DNA of 64,000 nt, taken from the NCBI GenBank assembly GCA_013115135.1, contig JABANP010000141.1:50590-114589 (forward strand), given 5' to 3'. A program made the translations under genes and the position numbers. This document shows, in pieces, positions 33,688-44,127 of this stretch (within the stretch, counting starts at the first letter, position 1; every line of letters starts with the position of its first letter). The notes under the pieces were generated by a model, which was given only the letters and a program-made list of their open reading frames with translations, ran no database searches and was not told the DNA's origin. The DNA comes from Perkinsus olseni. Lineage: Eukaryota; Perkinsozoa; Perkinsida; Perkinsidae.

Positions 33688-35259
33688 ATGTCCACACCCC
33701 TCTCCCTCATGACGGATCACACTGGGCCATCTTTGGGCTCCCAGAGGGTTTGTGGAGATACGCGTCTCCGAGGCTGCCCCTTATCTACCATCATGTGGGA
33801 TCGATCCTTCCTCCGTAACTCCGAGAGCCATGAAGATGCATTCCTCTCCTCGATGCCGGTCACCTCTGTCGATTTTTTCTTAAGCCATTCATGGTGTGCT
33901 GGTGGCTTTTGGAAGCAAATGGCTCTTCTCATCTGCTGTAGTTCTACCTCTACCGAAAAGATCACGTTATTGGCGTCCCTCATGGGAGCTTATTTCCTGT
34001 GCTCCCCGGAGCGACACGACGGAGAATTCGAACTACTCGTATTCGTTTTTGGCTTCGTATCATTTCTGGTCGCCCTATGCATTATCCCGTTATTCAAACA
34101 TCACAGCACCATGGTATTTCTCGATAAATGTTGTATACCACAGACGGACCCCACTGCCAAGTCCTATGGTATATCGAAGCTGGCCGACTACCTGCGTGCA
34201 TCAGACAAGCTGCTCATACTCTGGTCGCCTGATTATCTCAACCGCCTGTGGTGCGTCTACGAGTTGGCCGTCTTCCTGCAGACACATGATGAAGATGATG
34301 TGATCTTGGTCAACCTTAACCACCTTAAGCTCTGCGTATCGCTAATGCTCCTTCAGTTCTTCAGTATCGCCACCATGTACCTCACAGAACCCTACAGCGC
34401 TAGAATAGACAGTACGCACAATGTGTACACTGCTCACTTCTTGGGACTGGCCACAAGTCTTCTCATAGACCAGGGAGCCTTCGACTGCGGTGAAGAGTGG
34501 CAAAAGTTCTGTTCCAGAGTGAAGCGTTTCAACATACACAAAGCTAAGTGTTCATCATTGGCCGACTACTCCTACCTCAAGCAGCTTGTAACTGATATGT
34601 ATGGTTCGGAGGCAGAGTTTGCAGCAGTCGTGAGGGGCCTTTGGTTGGGTGAAGACGAAGAGAAGCATCACCCGAGTTGGCTGTTCTCCCGCGCTGCGCT
34701 GCGAATTATTTGTGCGTCTTACATTCCTCTTGTTGTTTCACGCGTGGCGTGCCCCGTTGCCCGCTCAATCCGTCTTTTTTTCGACTATAACATGATGCCC
34801 TTAATCTCAATCAATGCTCCAGGTACTGAACGGGCCACCATACCGAGCTCTTTTTGCATATTATTATGGAAGTTACGCAGCGCGACCATGCCAATACTGA
34901 TGTTGTGCTTTCGGGCTCCCTTGATGCTCCTTCTGGGACATAAACTGTCAACTAGTTGGGTCTCCAAGAAGGTTGGTAGATGGTGTACCATTCCCATTCT
35001 TGCCTTGTTCTTCGGAGCATATAATGTCTCATCTCGAACGGTTTGCGGCTCGCTGGTCTATCATCCACTCGACAGGCCCCCAATGAGAGGGACCATGGAT
35101 GAAGCAATTTTGTGGGCGGTTGGAGCCTCCGCTGTAACTGTTTTATCTTTCATTATACAAAGATCATATGCATATGATCCTCATAGGGAGCCACTCCAGT
35201 GTCCCAGCGAGCCTAGGCTTCTATCAAAAGTGCGAAGTGCACAGAGTCCTGCAACCTAG
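33688..35259 (+). CDS. Membrane protein with a TIR-like domain
   Basis: Intronless ORF, 523 aa from the ATG at 33688. A TIR-like core is visible: DFFLSHSWCAGGFW (residues about 63-76), then VFLDKCCIPQTDP (about 143-155), LLILWSPDYLNRLWCVYELA (about 175-194). The WCVYEL motif corresponds to the WC-x-x-E of TIR domains, where the Glu is catalytic in NAD-cleaving members. A strongly hydrophobic stretch (LLVFVFGFVSFLVALCIIPL) interrupts the domain between the SHSW strand and the VFLDK strand. Several more transmembrane segments follow, including LKLCVSLMLLQFF, IPILALFFGAYNV and ILWAVGASAVTVL. A role in signalling or NAD metabolism at a membrane is inference. A deleted copy lies 5.9 kb upstream. 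Confidence 0.65.
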   Translation: MSTPLSLMTDHTGPSLGSQRVCGDTRLRGCPLSTIMWDRSFLRNSESHEDAFLSSMPVTSVDFFLSHSWCAGGFWKQMALLICCSSTSTEKITLLASLMGAYFLCSPERHDGEFELLVFVFGFVSFLVALCIIPLFKHHSTMVFLDKCCIPQTDPTAKSYGISKLADYLRASDKLLILWSPDYLNRLWCVYELAVFLQTHDEDDVILVNLNHLKLCVSLMLLQFFSIATMYLTEPYSARIDSTHNVYTAHFLGLATSLLIDQGAFDCGEEWQKFCSRVKRFNIHKAKCSSLADYSYLKQLVTDMYGSEAEFAAVVRGLWLGEDEEKHHPSWLFSRAALRIICASYIPLVVSRVACPVARSIRLFFDYNMMPLISINAPGTERATIPSSFCILLWKLRSATMPILMLCFRAPLMLLLGHKLSTSWVSKKVGRWCTIPILALFFGAYNVSSRTVCGSLVYHPLDRPPMRGTMDEAILWAVGASAVTVLSFIIQRSYAYDPHREPLQCPSEPRLLSKVRSAQSPAT

Positions 35260-35869
35260 CGTATTCGCTCGTATCACATCCCTTTCTTGAATCGAGAATC
35301 TTAATGTGTTGAGTACCCCGGAACGACGTGTCAATTCGCTGGTGACAGCATAACGGTACCGTACAGTGTGTACAGACAAATTGTTTGAAACAATCTCACG
35401 GCGCGAGTTCGAGAGGGCCTTCATGCCTTCTCAATCCGAGAGAGCCGAGACTTGCTCTTTTCACCCATCGAAGCTTCCATCAGACTACGAGTTATGCACT
35501 CTTCCGGCCTAAACCACCCTTACGAACGCTGGTAGATCATCGAAAAAGGGAACGAGATGGAAGAGGAAATGTGTAGTCCAAAGTCTGCAGTCGGTCGTCC
35601 CGCGGCCAGTATTTCCGTAAATTTGTAGTTGTGCAGGCGCACAACTATGGAACCTAAGCTCAGTTTGACGCTAGTTGATGGCTATATTAGTGTTATAATT
35701 GATAGAATCTCAGGATCCCACTTAACCGTTTACCCGACTCTGGACACGACACTGGATCCAGTCGAATCTAAGATTACGGTGACGGTAAGACAAGTTTACA
35801 ATAAAATTGCAATGAAGTCTCAGGTTATCGATTAACAACATGTGCCTATGCCGATATGGCTATATATAC
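35260..35869. other. Convergent intergenic region
   Basis: Shared 3' flank of the TIR-like gene and the first transporter. It is also present, diverged, after the deleted copy (about 28770-29430). No gene recognised. Confidence 0.5.
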
Positions 35870-37300
35870 TCACGAGTTGTATTGTCTCTCAATCTTAACC
35901 TTCAGCCATATGAGGGCGACTAAGAAGTTGACACCCACCACCACCGTCCAGACTGCCATGTAGAGCCACTGACGACCCTCAGAGGATTCAGAGATCGCCG
36001 CAGATAGGAAGGGTGAGACCAGGCCCGTCAAGCCGGCGATGGCGCTGAGCAATCCCGAGGCCGAGCCACGGTAGAGCGGAGGGTAGACGGCGGGTGTGAG
36101 GACGTTAATGATGCACCAGCAAGGGATAAGAAAGAAGTAGATGGCACACGATGCAACAGCTACTACCACAGGAGCATTGAAATACGACGATAAGGTGCAC
36201 CAAAGACAAGCTAGGCAAGCACAACCTTCAAAGATACGCAGGGATGCGCTCATCGACATCTTCTTCAACATCCATGCGATAACTGCCACACCGGGGACTT
36301 GACAAAGAACCATTAAAAATAGCGTAAAATTGGGGTTGAGACCAGACTCGACTAAAAAGCCTGGAAGAAAGAGGGTGAGCCCCCAGAAGGCAGTAGCCTG
36401 CAGTGGCCAAATAAAACACAAAGGCAACGTAGCACGGGCGAACTCTTCTCCGTGGTAGATGTGCCCGAGTGCCTCAAAGAAGCCGAGCTTCTTCGACTCA
36501 GCCGACGACGATTTATCGACAACCTCCTCCTCAGCCCTGACCGTGAACTCATCGAGACCGGGCACCGTATGCTCGTCGCATTTATTCTCTTCGGCCATAT
36601 GGAGTAGCACCTTGTGGGCTTCGGATACCTTCCTCCGTGACATCAGATACCGCGGAGTCTCGCAACGGAAGTACCACCTGAGGATGCCGGTGGGGATGAG
36701 GGGAGCGGCAGCCAGTATGAGCAGAACTCTCCATTGGGGGATGTTGGAGAAGGAAAGGTCAGCAAGATTAACCCCAGCCAAGTAGAGGACACCGATACAG
36801 CCACCGACGAAGACGACGGTCGAGTAAAGGCATCTGCGAGATTCTGGCGTGAACTCAACATAGATGAGATAGTCCAACGAGAGGAGACCACCGACGCCAA
36901 TAGCGACGATGCACCGGAACATTACCAGCGACCAGAAACTCCAGGAGAAGGCAGAGGCAATGCCAGCAAGGCCCGAGATCAGTAGGGTCACCACGAACGG
37001 CCATTTCCGACCGCAACGATCGCTCAGGTAGCCGAAAAGTGCCGAGGAGATCATCGAGAGGAGTGAGGTGGGGAAAGGAAGGAAGGCATACTTGGTGGGA
37101 GTTAGGCCGTACTCTCTCATGACTTGATCTTGAATGAAAATCACTACAAGCGTCTCACCACATACTGCGAAGAAGCCCACTGAACATAGAAGTAGCAGCC
37201 AATATTGAAACCTTCCATAGCCGATATTTTCGATAACCCTTTCAACGTAGGTAGAGGAGATAACCGCTGAAGGCATAGAAGGCCTTTGGACTTCCACCAT
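35870..37300 (-). CDS. MFS transporter, SVOP/SLC22-like, array copy 1
   Basis: Intronless 12-helix carrier of about 476 aa. The ATG at 37300 is chosen because the MVE..S start and the following VIENIGYGRFQYW match the other three copies; the frame is open further upstream. Signatures: GYLSDRCGRKWPF in the loop between helices 2 and 3, LRWYFRCETPRYLMSRRK after helix 6 (the PES-R-L position of sugar and organic-ion carriers), and a central acidic cytosolic loop. The overall pattern fits the SV2/SVOP and SLC22 branch of the major facilitator superfamily. Substrate is unknown. This copy differs from the others around residues 330-370 (CQVPGVAVIAWMLKK), so it is the most divergent there. Confidence 0.85.
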   Translation of the reverse strand: MVEVQRPSMPSAVISSTYVERVIENIGYGRFQYWLLLLCSVGFFAVCGETLVVIFIQDQVMREYGLTPTKYAFLPFPTSLLSMISSALFGYLSDRCGRKWPFVVTLLISGLAGIASAFSWSFWSLVMFRCIVAIGVGGLLSLDYLIYVEFTPESRRCLYSTVVFVGGCIGVLYLAGVNLADLSFSNIPQWRVLLILAAAPLIPTGILRWYFRCETPRYLMSRRKVSEAHKVLLHMAEENKCDEHTVPGLDEFTVRAEEEVVDKSSSAESKKLGFFEALGHIYHGEEFARATLPLCFIWPLQATAFWGLTLFLPGFLVESGLNPNFTLFLMVLCQVPGVAVIAWMLKKMSMSASLRIFEGCACLACLWCTLSSYFNAPVVVAVASCAIYFFLIPCWCIINVLTPAVYPPLYRGSASGLLSAIAGLTGLVSPFLSAAISESSEGRQWLYMAVWTVVVGVNFLVALIWLKVKIERQYNS

Positions 37301-37420
37301 TGAGGGGAGAAGGGAGCTGCCCGAAGGAGGCTTGGAAGCATAGTTTAACATCCAGCACACCGAGTAACGCAAAACCAGATGAAGCACTGAGTAACGAGGG
37401 ACGACTCCAAATGATGGGCC

Positions 37421-37726
37421 TCATAGGCCAACCCAAATGTCATCACGCTCTTGCGCCCGGTGATTCTGCCAGCAGTGGAACGCATTCCAGCTGTTATCAT
37501 CGCATCCGCTGCTCTCACCGTTCGGACCCTTGTAATGGCATACCTGGAAGAGGACACTTCACGGCATAATAAAGCGATTAATACTCACCCAATTCGCCGG
37601 GCACTTCCGACACTCTTCGGGAACGGGTTCCTCCATGGCTGTGGACTTGCAGCACGCTGTGCTCTCAGAGAGGTCCTCAACGTCGTGGGAGGAGCAACAG
37701 ACACCCTCTACTTCAAGATCCGCCAT
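37421..37726 (-). CDS. Small Cys- and Trp-containing protein, two exons
   Basis: Starts MADLEVEGVCCSSHD at 37726. A 45-nt intron (37544-37588, GTGAGT to TTCCAG) joins ECRKCPANW to VCHYKGPNG. The frame ends RAQERDDIWVGL at 37421. The 86-residue product has a cluster CRKC...C...C...HCW-x2-H that might bind zinc, but I recognise no family. The good splice consensus and in-frame join are the main support. It lies between transporter copy 1 and the Dicer-like gene. Confidence 0.4.
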
Positions 37727-37794
37727 GATAATCCCTCAACAAGACAGGAATACCGCACTTTCGACAACTCGACATAATAAGGATGATGAAACAG

Positions 37795-39324
37795 CTAAGG
37801 CGGTGAATTACTTGTTGTTGTGAGAAGAGCATTCCGTCGATCGTTCATCTCCCCAAGAGAGGTCTGTACTGGGGATCTCTCCCACACAGTCAACGAGTGC
37901 TCCAGGTTGAGCCACTCTCGAGTATCAGGACCCTTCACTGTATTCCCCTGCCGCACCTCATCCGTCAGGAAGCACTCAAGCTCCTGTAACTTGCCGAGGG
38001 TCTCCTGGATCGAACGGGTCCGTTTGTAATGATAAATGCCAACAGCCCCGACCATGGCCTCAAAGATATCAGCATAGCGCTTGTCTCGAACCGCTTGAGT
38101 ACTCTTCGGTGGCACTAATGTCAACGGCTCGAAGAGTGTGGCGTCGGTGAGAGACGGAAGATTACCACAGAGCTCCACGAAGGCCTCCGCTTGATAGTCA
38201 TTGGACCAATAGAAACGATCGGTCACTAGGACGCGCCAGAAAGCATCTCCGAGCCATGCAAGCCGACCATTTACACTCTCGTACGCAGTAAGCGCTTCCG
38301 CCATCATTCTGTGGTCACCGGGAGTTCCGCATACTTCACAAATATGAGCAACCGCTACATCGCGTGCGAGTCGGATCAAGCCCCAGGGTACAGCGTGTTG
38401 GAGCTCATCCATCACCAGCCGATCCCCTTCTGTCATCGGATGCAGTTGAGTGTACTGCGGCAGCAAATAGACCGCGGCATTAGATGCGGGGGCCTTGCAC
38501 TTACCAGGCTTCAGAGGTGCTGGCCGAGCCGAGGCGACAAGAACCTTCTGGGATGAGTCTGCTTCCAGGTGATACTTCTGTTGATACAACTGAGTCAGCG
38601 GTACCGATACCTCAGAAGATCCGGTGCTCCATGCATCTTGCTGCACGAGGAGAGTGCCGGCAGTAACATCCGGGGCGATGGAGTAGACACAATACGACCG
38701 AGGGGACGGGGTGTGGCGGGCCAAGACCAGCAAGGGGAAGAGAGAGGGATCCGAGAGGATCGGCCTGGGTCTGAGAATGAAATAGTCGACTCCGCTGAGC
38801 GGTTATCATCAGCTACATTGGTAGCCATTCCGCGGCTGAGATAGCCTCCTTTACGTGGCTCATCGTATGCCAGTCAACTTTACCATCGCTATCTATCATT
38901 ATCAAACGATACGGCAGACTGGTGTAGCGATCACCGCTTGGTCCGTATACCAGATGGAGGCAATGAGAATGAATGAACCTGAGAGGATAGTATTGGGCTG
39001 GGATTCCGATCGGCGAGTACTCTATGGTTTCACGCTCTTCATCGTCCAATGTCAAACTTGTCCCCGCTTTATCATCTATTGCAGCGGTGTCGGCGTACAG
39101 TACAGCCCACCTGAGAGCTTCAGCCGTGGGAACGGACCCCAGGAAGCATAACGAACCTCTGCAGAAGAAGGCCGTCATGGCCTCTCAATCGACACACCGA
39201 GCTGCAGTTGCTGGGCGAGTAGCAGTTCGAGCGACTCCACGTCGGAGGAGAAGGAGCTCGGCCCATAGGCTGATGAACTGCTAGGACGAGGATGGTACTG
39301 ATACGACTCGTGTTGCGAAGACAT
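37795..39324 (-). CDS. Compact Dicer-like protein: PAZ domain plus one RNase III domain
   Basis: Three exons (39324-39194, 39158-38817, 38770-37795) give about 482 aa. The 46-nt second intron (38816-38771) restores the frame; the first (39193-39159, 35 nt) is less sure, with an alternative start at 39178. The middle part reads like a PAZ domain: DSDGKVDWHTM, then VPLTQLYQQKYHLE (the YY..KY helix), then VYLLPQYTQLHPM, the LLPELC..HP end of Dicer PAZ. An RNase III domain follows: GRLAWLGDAFWRVLVTDRFY and KRYADIFEAMVGAVGIY. The metal-binding D of LGD, and D and E of ADIFEA, are present, but the Glu expected four residues before the LGD Asp is Ala. No helicase, dsRBD or second RNase III domain is seen. 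It would process double-stranded RNA, or be a degenerate partner. Confidence 0.65.
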
Positions 39325-40052
39325 CACCAACACTCCCCTCGATGACAGCTCGGCACCTCAAGGTCCTTCGGCACGACAATACAGCGGAGCATTGCTACGT
39401 GAAGCTTTACACCCATCCTCGCCCTTGCTGGGCCAGCGACAAAGGCTTGGCTCGCCGCCCCGAACGTACGACTTGCCTACGGCGCCATCAACACTCACCA
39501 AACACGACACCGCATAGAGTAGGCACAGAGAGGTGACTCATCTGAATTACGACAATGTCAGAACGCACACGTGAAATAAAACTTCTATTGCTTCATTCGC
39601 CAGAAGAAACTCGGATGGCGTAAACAGCCACGGAGGTCCAAGAGCAATTCCTAACTAGTAGATGCCTTCAACCGAACTGCCACGGCAAACGCTCGTGTCT
39701 GTCACTGCCGGTCCGGCATCTTCTGGCGAGTCTCTTCTGGCGAGCATATCCTTTCGAGGGTCTCGGTGACAGTGCTTGAGAGCAATTCCGCGAGTTCACC
39801 TGAGATTAGCGACGGGAAAAGACAGCAGAATCAACAGTATCGATCCAATGAACACTCTGCCAGAAGTCCAGTACATGAAAACAAGGCAAGTAAAGAGTAG
39901 TATCGTATTAGGGTGTCCTATAATCACATAACAAAGCTGTCTACAGCGGGAACACGAGCCTTGAAGAGCACTAGACAGCCGTGGTCAAGAGATGTACAAT
40001 GTACATTGTACATTACAAATCCAACCGTCTGTTAACATATGGCTATATATAC
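39325..40052. other. Intergenic region
   Basis: No gene recognised. The last 85 bases (from about 39967) match the flank at 46710-46789, marking the edge of the duplicated transporter unit. A palindrome GTACAATGTACATTGTAC lies near 39992-40012. Confidence 0.5.
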
Positions 40053-41483
40053 TCACGAGTTGTATTGTCTCTCATTCTTAACCTTCAGCCACATGAGGGC
40101 GACCAAGAAGTTAACACCCACCACCACCGTCCAGACTGCCATGTAGAGCCACTGACGACCCTCAGAGGATTCAGAGATCGCCGCAGATAGGAAGGGTGAG
40201 ACCAAACCCGTCAAGCCGGCGATGGCGCTGAGCAATCCCGAGGCCGAGCCACGGTAGAGCGGAGGGTAGACGGCGGGTGTGAGGACGTAGATAATACACC
40301 AACAGGGAATGAGGAAGAAGTAGATGGCACACGATGCAACAGCTACTACCACAGGAGCATTAAAATACGACGATAAGGTACACCAAAGACAAGCTAGGCA
40401 AGCACAACCTTGGAAGATGCGTAAACAAACGCTCATTGACATCTTCTTCAGCATGTACGCGATGACCGCTGTGCCGGGAAGCTCACAGAGGACCATCAAA
40501 AAGAGCGTAAAATTAGGGTCAAGACCAGATTCGACCAGGAAGCCTGGAAGGAAAAGTGTGAGCCCCCAGTAGGCGGTAGCTTGCAGTAACCAAATAAAGC
40601 ACAAAGGCAACGTAGCACGGGCGAACTCTTCTCCGTGGTAGATGTCCCCGAGTGCCTCAAAGAAGCCGAGCTTCTTCGACTCAGCCGACGACGATTTATC
40701 GACAACCTCCTCCTCAGCCCTGACCGTGAACTCATCGAGACCGGGCACCGTATGCTCGTCGCATTTATTCTCTTCGGCCATATGGAGTAGCACCTTGTGG
40801 GCTCCGGATACCTTCCTCCGTGACATCAGATACCGCGGAGTCTCGCAACGGAAGTACCACCTGAGGATGCCGGTGGGGATGAGGGGAGCGGCAGCCAGTA
40901 TGAGCAGAACTCTCCATTGGGGGATGTTGGAGAAGGAGAGGTCAGCAAGATTAACCCCAGCCAAGTAGAGGACACCAATACAGCCACCGACGAAGACGAC
41001 TGTCGAGTAAAGGCATCTGTGAGATTCTGGGGTGAACTCAACATAGATGAGATAGTCCAACGAGGAGAGACCACCGAGGCCAATGGCGACGATGCACCGG
41101 AACATTACCAGCGACCAGAAACTCCAGGAGAAGGCAGAGGCAATGCCAGCCAGGCCCGAGATCAAGATCGTCACCACGAACGGCCATTTACGGCCAATAC
41201 GATCGCTGAGGAAGCCGAAGAAGATCGAAGAGAGCATCGAGAGGAGTGAGGTTAGGAAGGGGAAGAAAGCGTAATCAGTAGCGTCGAGGTTATACTCTTC
41301 CATGATCTCGCCTTGGATGAAAACCACTACAAGCAGCTCGCCGCAGACCGCGAAGTAGCCCACTGAGCACAGGAGTAGCAGCCAACATTGGAATCGTCCG
41401 TAGCCGATGTTGTCGATGATTTCCTCAACGTACGAAGAGGGAGTAGCCGCCGAGCAGATAGAGTTACTCCGAGATTTGTCCAT
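40053..41483 (-). CDS. MFS transporter, SVOP/SLC22-like, array copy 2
   Basis: Intronless, 476 aa, start MDKSRSNSICSAATP, then IIDNIGYGRFQCW. It has the same helix and motif order as copy 1, with FGFLSDRIGRKWPF in the 2-3 loop and CETPRYLMSRRK. From about residue 130 to the end it is almost identical to copy 4, while the first 110 residues differ more. The two also share 80 bp of 3' flank. The C-terminus is WLKVKNERQYNS. Substrate unknown. Confidence 0.85.
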   Translation of the reverse strand: MDKSRSNSICSAATPSSYVEEIIDNIGYGRFQCWLLLLCSVGYFAVCGELLVVVFIQGEIMEEYNLDATDYAFFPFLTSLLSMLSSIFFGFLSDRIGRKWPFVVTILISGLAGIASAFSWSFWSLVMFRCIVAIGLGGLSSLDYLIYVEFTPESHRCLYSTVVFVGGCIGVLYLAGVNLADLSFSNIPQWRVLLILAAAPLIPTGILRWYFRCETPRYLMSRRKVSGAHKVLLHMAEENKCDEHTVPGLDEFTVRAEEEVVDKSSSAESKKLGFFEALGDIYHGEEFARATLPLCFIWLLQATAYWGLTLFLPGFLVESGLDPNFTLFLMVLCELPGTAVIAYMLKKMSMSVCLRIFQGCACLACLWCTLSSYFNAPVVVAVASCAIYFFLIPCWCIIYVLTPAVYPPLYRGSASGLLSAIAGLTGLVSPFLSAAISESSEGRQWLYMAVWTVVVGVNFLVALMWLKVKNERQYNS

Positions 41484-42699
41484 GTGTTCGAGGGCAGGCC
41501 AGATGTGCTACACACACAACTCGATGACAACAAGTATGGGAGAACACTAGCAAGGGACAAATACGCAACTAGCTCACACACAAGGATTCGCCCTACTGCT
41601 TCAGTTACAAAACTGGGACTTCGTCCTTTGAATCTACAGACGAGCGGAAGTCGAGGGTGATCATCCATTCTCGCGTCAGAAGGTTCTTTAACCTCGACTG
41701 AGAACAACGTTGCTGGACAATCGGGAATTCGTGCCGAAACCTGTCTCTATGAAGCCCATCTGACTTCGACCGTCGCGGAGACCGCAGACTCGTGGAGACG
41801 AGTGGGATGAATGAATCTAAAAGCATCGTGCGGACTTGAGCCCTCGGGCGGCGTGTACGTCATCAGCTCCTGCATTCTACGACCACATTAACCCATCCTC
41901 TCCCTTGTCAGCGGAAGACCGTAAAGAAAATCGGACAATATATCAAATTCCCTCTCTTCCTTTCTCCTGCTGCTACTACTTGCTGCAGACTTCAATGAAT
42001 CCCCCATCGGTGGGGTTAGGCATGAACCATAAGCTGATCATCAGTCATGCCGAAGAGATCCCGCGGCTCACCTTCGGTATAGGGACGCGAAGCGAGACGC
42101 GATACTCCATCTCGAGAAGATAGCGATGGTGGAAGGCCATTGAGTCACTTAGAACTGTCCAACGAGTGGATCAGAAGAGGAGACACTGGACGACGAAGGA
42201 CCCATGAACACGCTGGAATGATTGCCTACAAGTGGAACACATAGCCCGGGCGGAAGAGGATATAGCACCGGGAGAAGTGGCCTGGAGAACCCTGTGCACG
42301 CATCAATCTCGAGAAGCAACTACAAAGCGCGAGGAAAGCACACGCTCGAGGTAGAACCTGGAGACAATAGAGAAAAGGGATCAGCAAAGTCGAATTGCCA
42401 GACGAGAGGAAGAACATTCGGACTCCAGACACGGCAACGTCTCATGACTCATGAGACGTTGCCGTGTCGAGTCATGAGTGGATTGAAAAAGTCGTGTAGA
42501 ATGGTCTCGTGGGTTAGTCCTCAGCTCCAGGGCTAATAATCTCTCTTGTAAACTCTGAACACGACATTGCGGATCGAAAAAAATCTGTTCAAGTGCTAAT
42601 GATGACGACGCCAATGTAAGTCAACAATACCATAAGAAAAGTCCGGAGCTGATCGGCTTACAGCCGCGATCAGAAGATCTGCCTCATGCCTTCATGTGA
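41484..42699. other. Intergenic region with a long perfect palindrome
   Basis: No gene recognised in about 1.2 kb. It holds the palindrome described at 42429-42467 and an AGACGTTGCC-type repeat reused just beside it. Confidence 0.4.
42429..42467. repeat. Near-perfect 39-bp palindrome
   Basis: Arms ACACGGCAACGTCTCATGA (42429-42447) and its exact complement (42449-42467) surround one base. A GACTC/GAGTC pair flanks the arms. It lies about 230 bp downstream of transporter copy 3. It could form a cruciform or a hairpin RNA. Confidence 0.85.
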
Positions 42700-44127
42700 T
42701 CACGATTCATACTTTCTTTCATTCTTCACCCTCAGCCATATCAGAGCCACCAGAAAATTGGCGCCAACCACCACCGTCCAAACTGCCATGTAGAGCCATT
42801 GACGACCTTTAGAAGACTCGGATATTGCCGCTGAGAAAAAGGGGGAGACCACGCCCGTCAGCCCGGCGATGGCGCTAAGCATCCCAGAGGCTGATCCACG
42901 ATAGCGCGGAGGGTAGACGGCTGGGGTTAGAACGAAAATGATGCACCAACAGGGGATGAGGAAGAAATAGATGGTACACGACGAAACAGCTACTACCACG
43001 GGTGCGCCGAAGTACGACGCCAATGTGCACCAGAGACACGCCAGGCAAGCACAACCTTGGAAGATGCGCAGGGATGCGCTCATTGACATCTTCTTCAGCA
43101 TGTACGCGATGACCGCTGTTCCGGGGAGCTCACAGAGGACCATCAAAAAGAGCGTAAAATTAGGGTTGAGACCAGATTCGACCAGGAAGCCTGGAAGGAA
43201 AAGTGTGAGCCCCCAGTAGGCGGTAGCTTGCAGTAACCAGATAAAGCACAAAGGCAACGTAGCACGGGCGAACTCTTCTCCGTGGTAGATGTCCCCGAAA
43301 GCTTCCAAAAACCCCAGCCGAGCCGCTTCAAGCGGCGACAGTTTATTGACGAACTCCTCCTCAGCCCTGCTGGTGAACTCATCAAGAGGCGGGACTGCAC
43401 CAACGTCGCACTTATTTTCTTCGGCCATATGAAGTAGAACCTTGTGAGCTTCGGATACCTTCCTCCGTGACATCAGATACCGCGGAGTCTCGCAACGGAA
43501 GTACCACCTGAGGATGCCGGTGGGGATGAGGGGAGCGGCAGCCAGTATGAGCAGAACTCTCCATTGGGGGATGTTGGAGAAAGAGAGGTCAGCAAGATTA
43601 ACCCCAGCCAAGTAGAGAACGCCAAGGCAACCGCCAACGAAGACGACGGTCGAGTAAAGGCATCTGCGAGATTCTGGGGTGAACTCAACATAGATCAGAT
43701 AGTCCAACGAGGAGAGACCACCGAGGCCTATGGCGACGATGCACCGGAACATTACCAGCGACCAGAAACTCCAGGAGAAGGCAGAGGCAATGCCAGCCAG
43801 GCCCGAGATCAGTAGGGTCACGACGAACGGCCACTTACGGCCGATACGATCGCTCAGATAGCCGAAGATCGTCGAGGAGATCATCGACAGTAGTGATGTC
43901 AAGAAGGGGAAGAAGGCATACCTCGTGGGAGTTAGGCCGTATTCTCTCATGACTTGACCTTGAATGAATACCACAACAAGCAACTCAGAGCATACCGCGA
44001 AATATCCCACTGAACAGAGGAGGAGGAGCCAATACTGGAATCGTCCGTAGCCGATGTTGTCGATGAGCGCCTCTATGTATGAGGGGATAGCCGCCGAGGA
44101 GACAGAGATCTGTCGAGACTCCGCCAT
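42700..44127 (-). CDS. MFS transporter, SVOP/SLC22-like, array copy 3
   Basis: Intronless, 475 aa, start MAESRQISVSSAAIPS then LIDNIGYGRFQYW. Same carrier architecture, GYLSDRIGRKWPF and CETPRYLMSRRK. It is the most distinct copy in the central cytosolic loop (LSPLEAARLGFLEAFG in place of SAESKKLGFFEALG) and at the C-terminus (WLRVKNERKYES), but shares long identical DNA blocks with the others over helices 4 to 7. This suggests an older duplicate kept similar by gene conversion. Its upstream CCATGGAAAAGAGGG matches copy 4. Confidence 0.85.
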   Translation of the reverse strand: MAESRQISVSSAAIPSYIEALIDNIGYGRFQYWLLLLCSVGYFAVCSELLVVVFIQGQVMREYGLTPTRYAFFPFLTSLLSMISSTIFGYLSDRIGRKWPFVVTLLISGLAGIASAFSWSFWSLVMFRCIVAIGLGGLSSLDYLIYVEFTPESRRCLYSTVVFVGGCLGVLYLAGVNLADLSFSNIPQWRVLLILAAAPLIPTGILRWYFRCETPRYLMSRRKVSEAHKVLLHMAEENKCDVGAVPPLDEFTSRAEEEFVNKLSPLEAARLGFLEAFGDIYHGEEFARATLPLCFIWLLQATAYWGLTLFLPGFLVESGLNPNFTLFLMVLCELPGTAVIAYMLKKMSMSASLRIFQGCACLACLWCTLASYFGAPVVVAVSSCTIYFFLIPCWCIIFVLTPAVYPPRYRGSASGMLSAIAGLTGVVSPFFSAAISESSKGRQWLYMAVWTVVVGANFLVALIWLRVKNERKYES

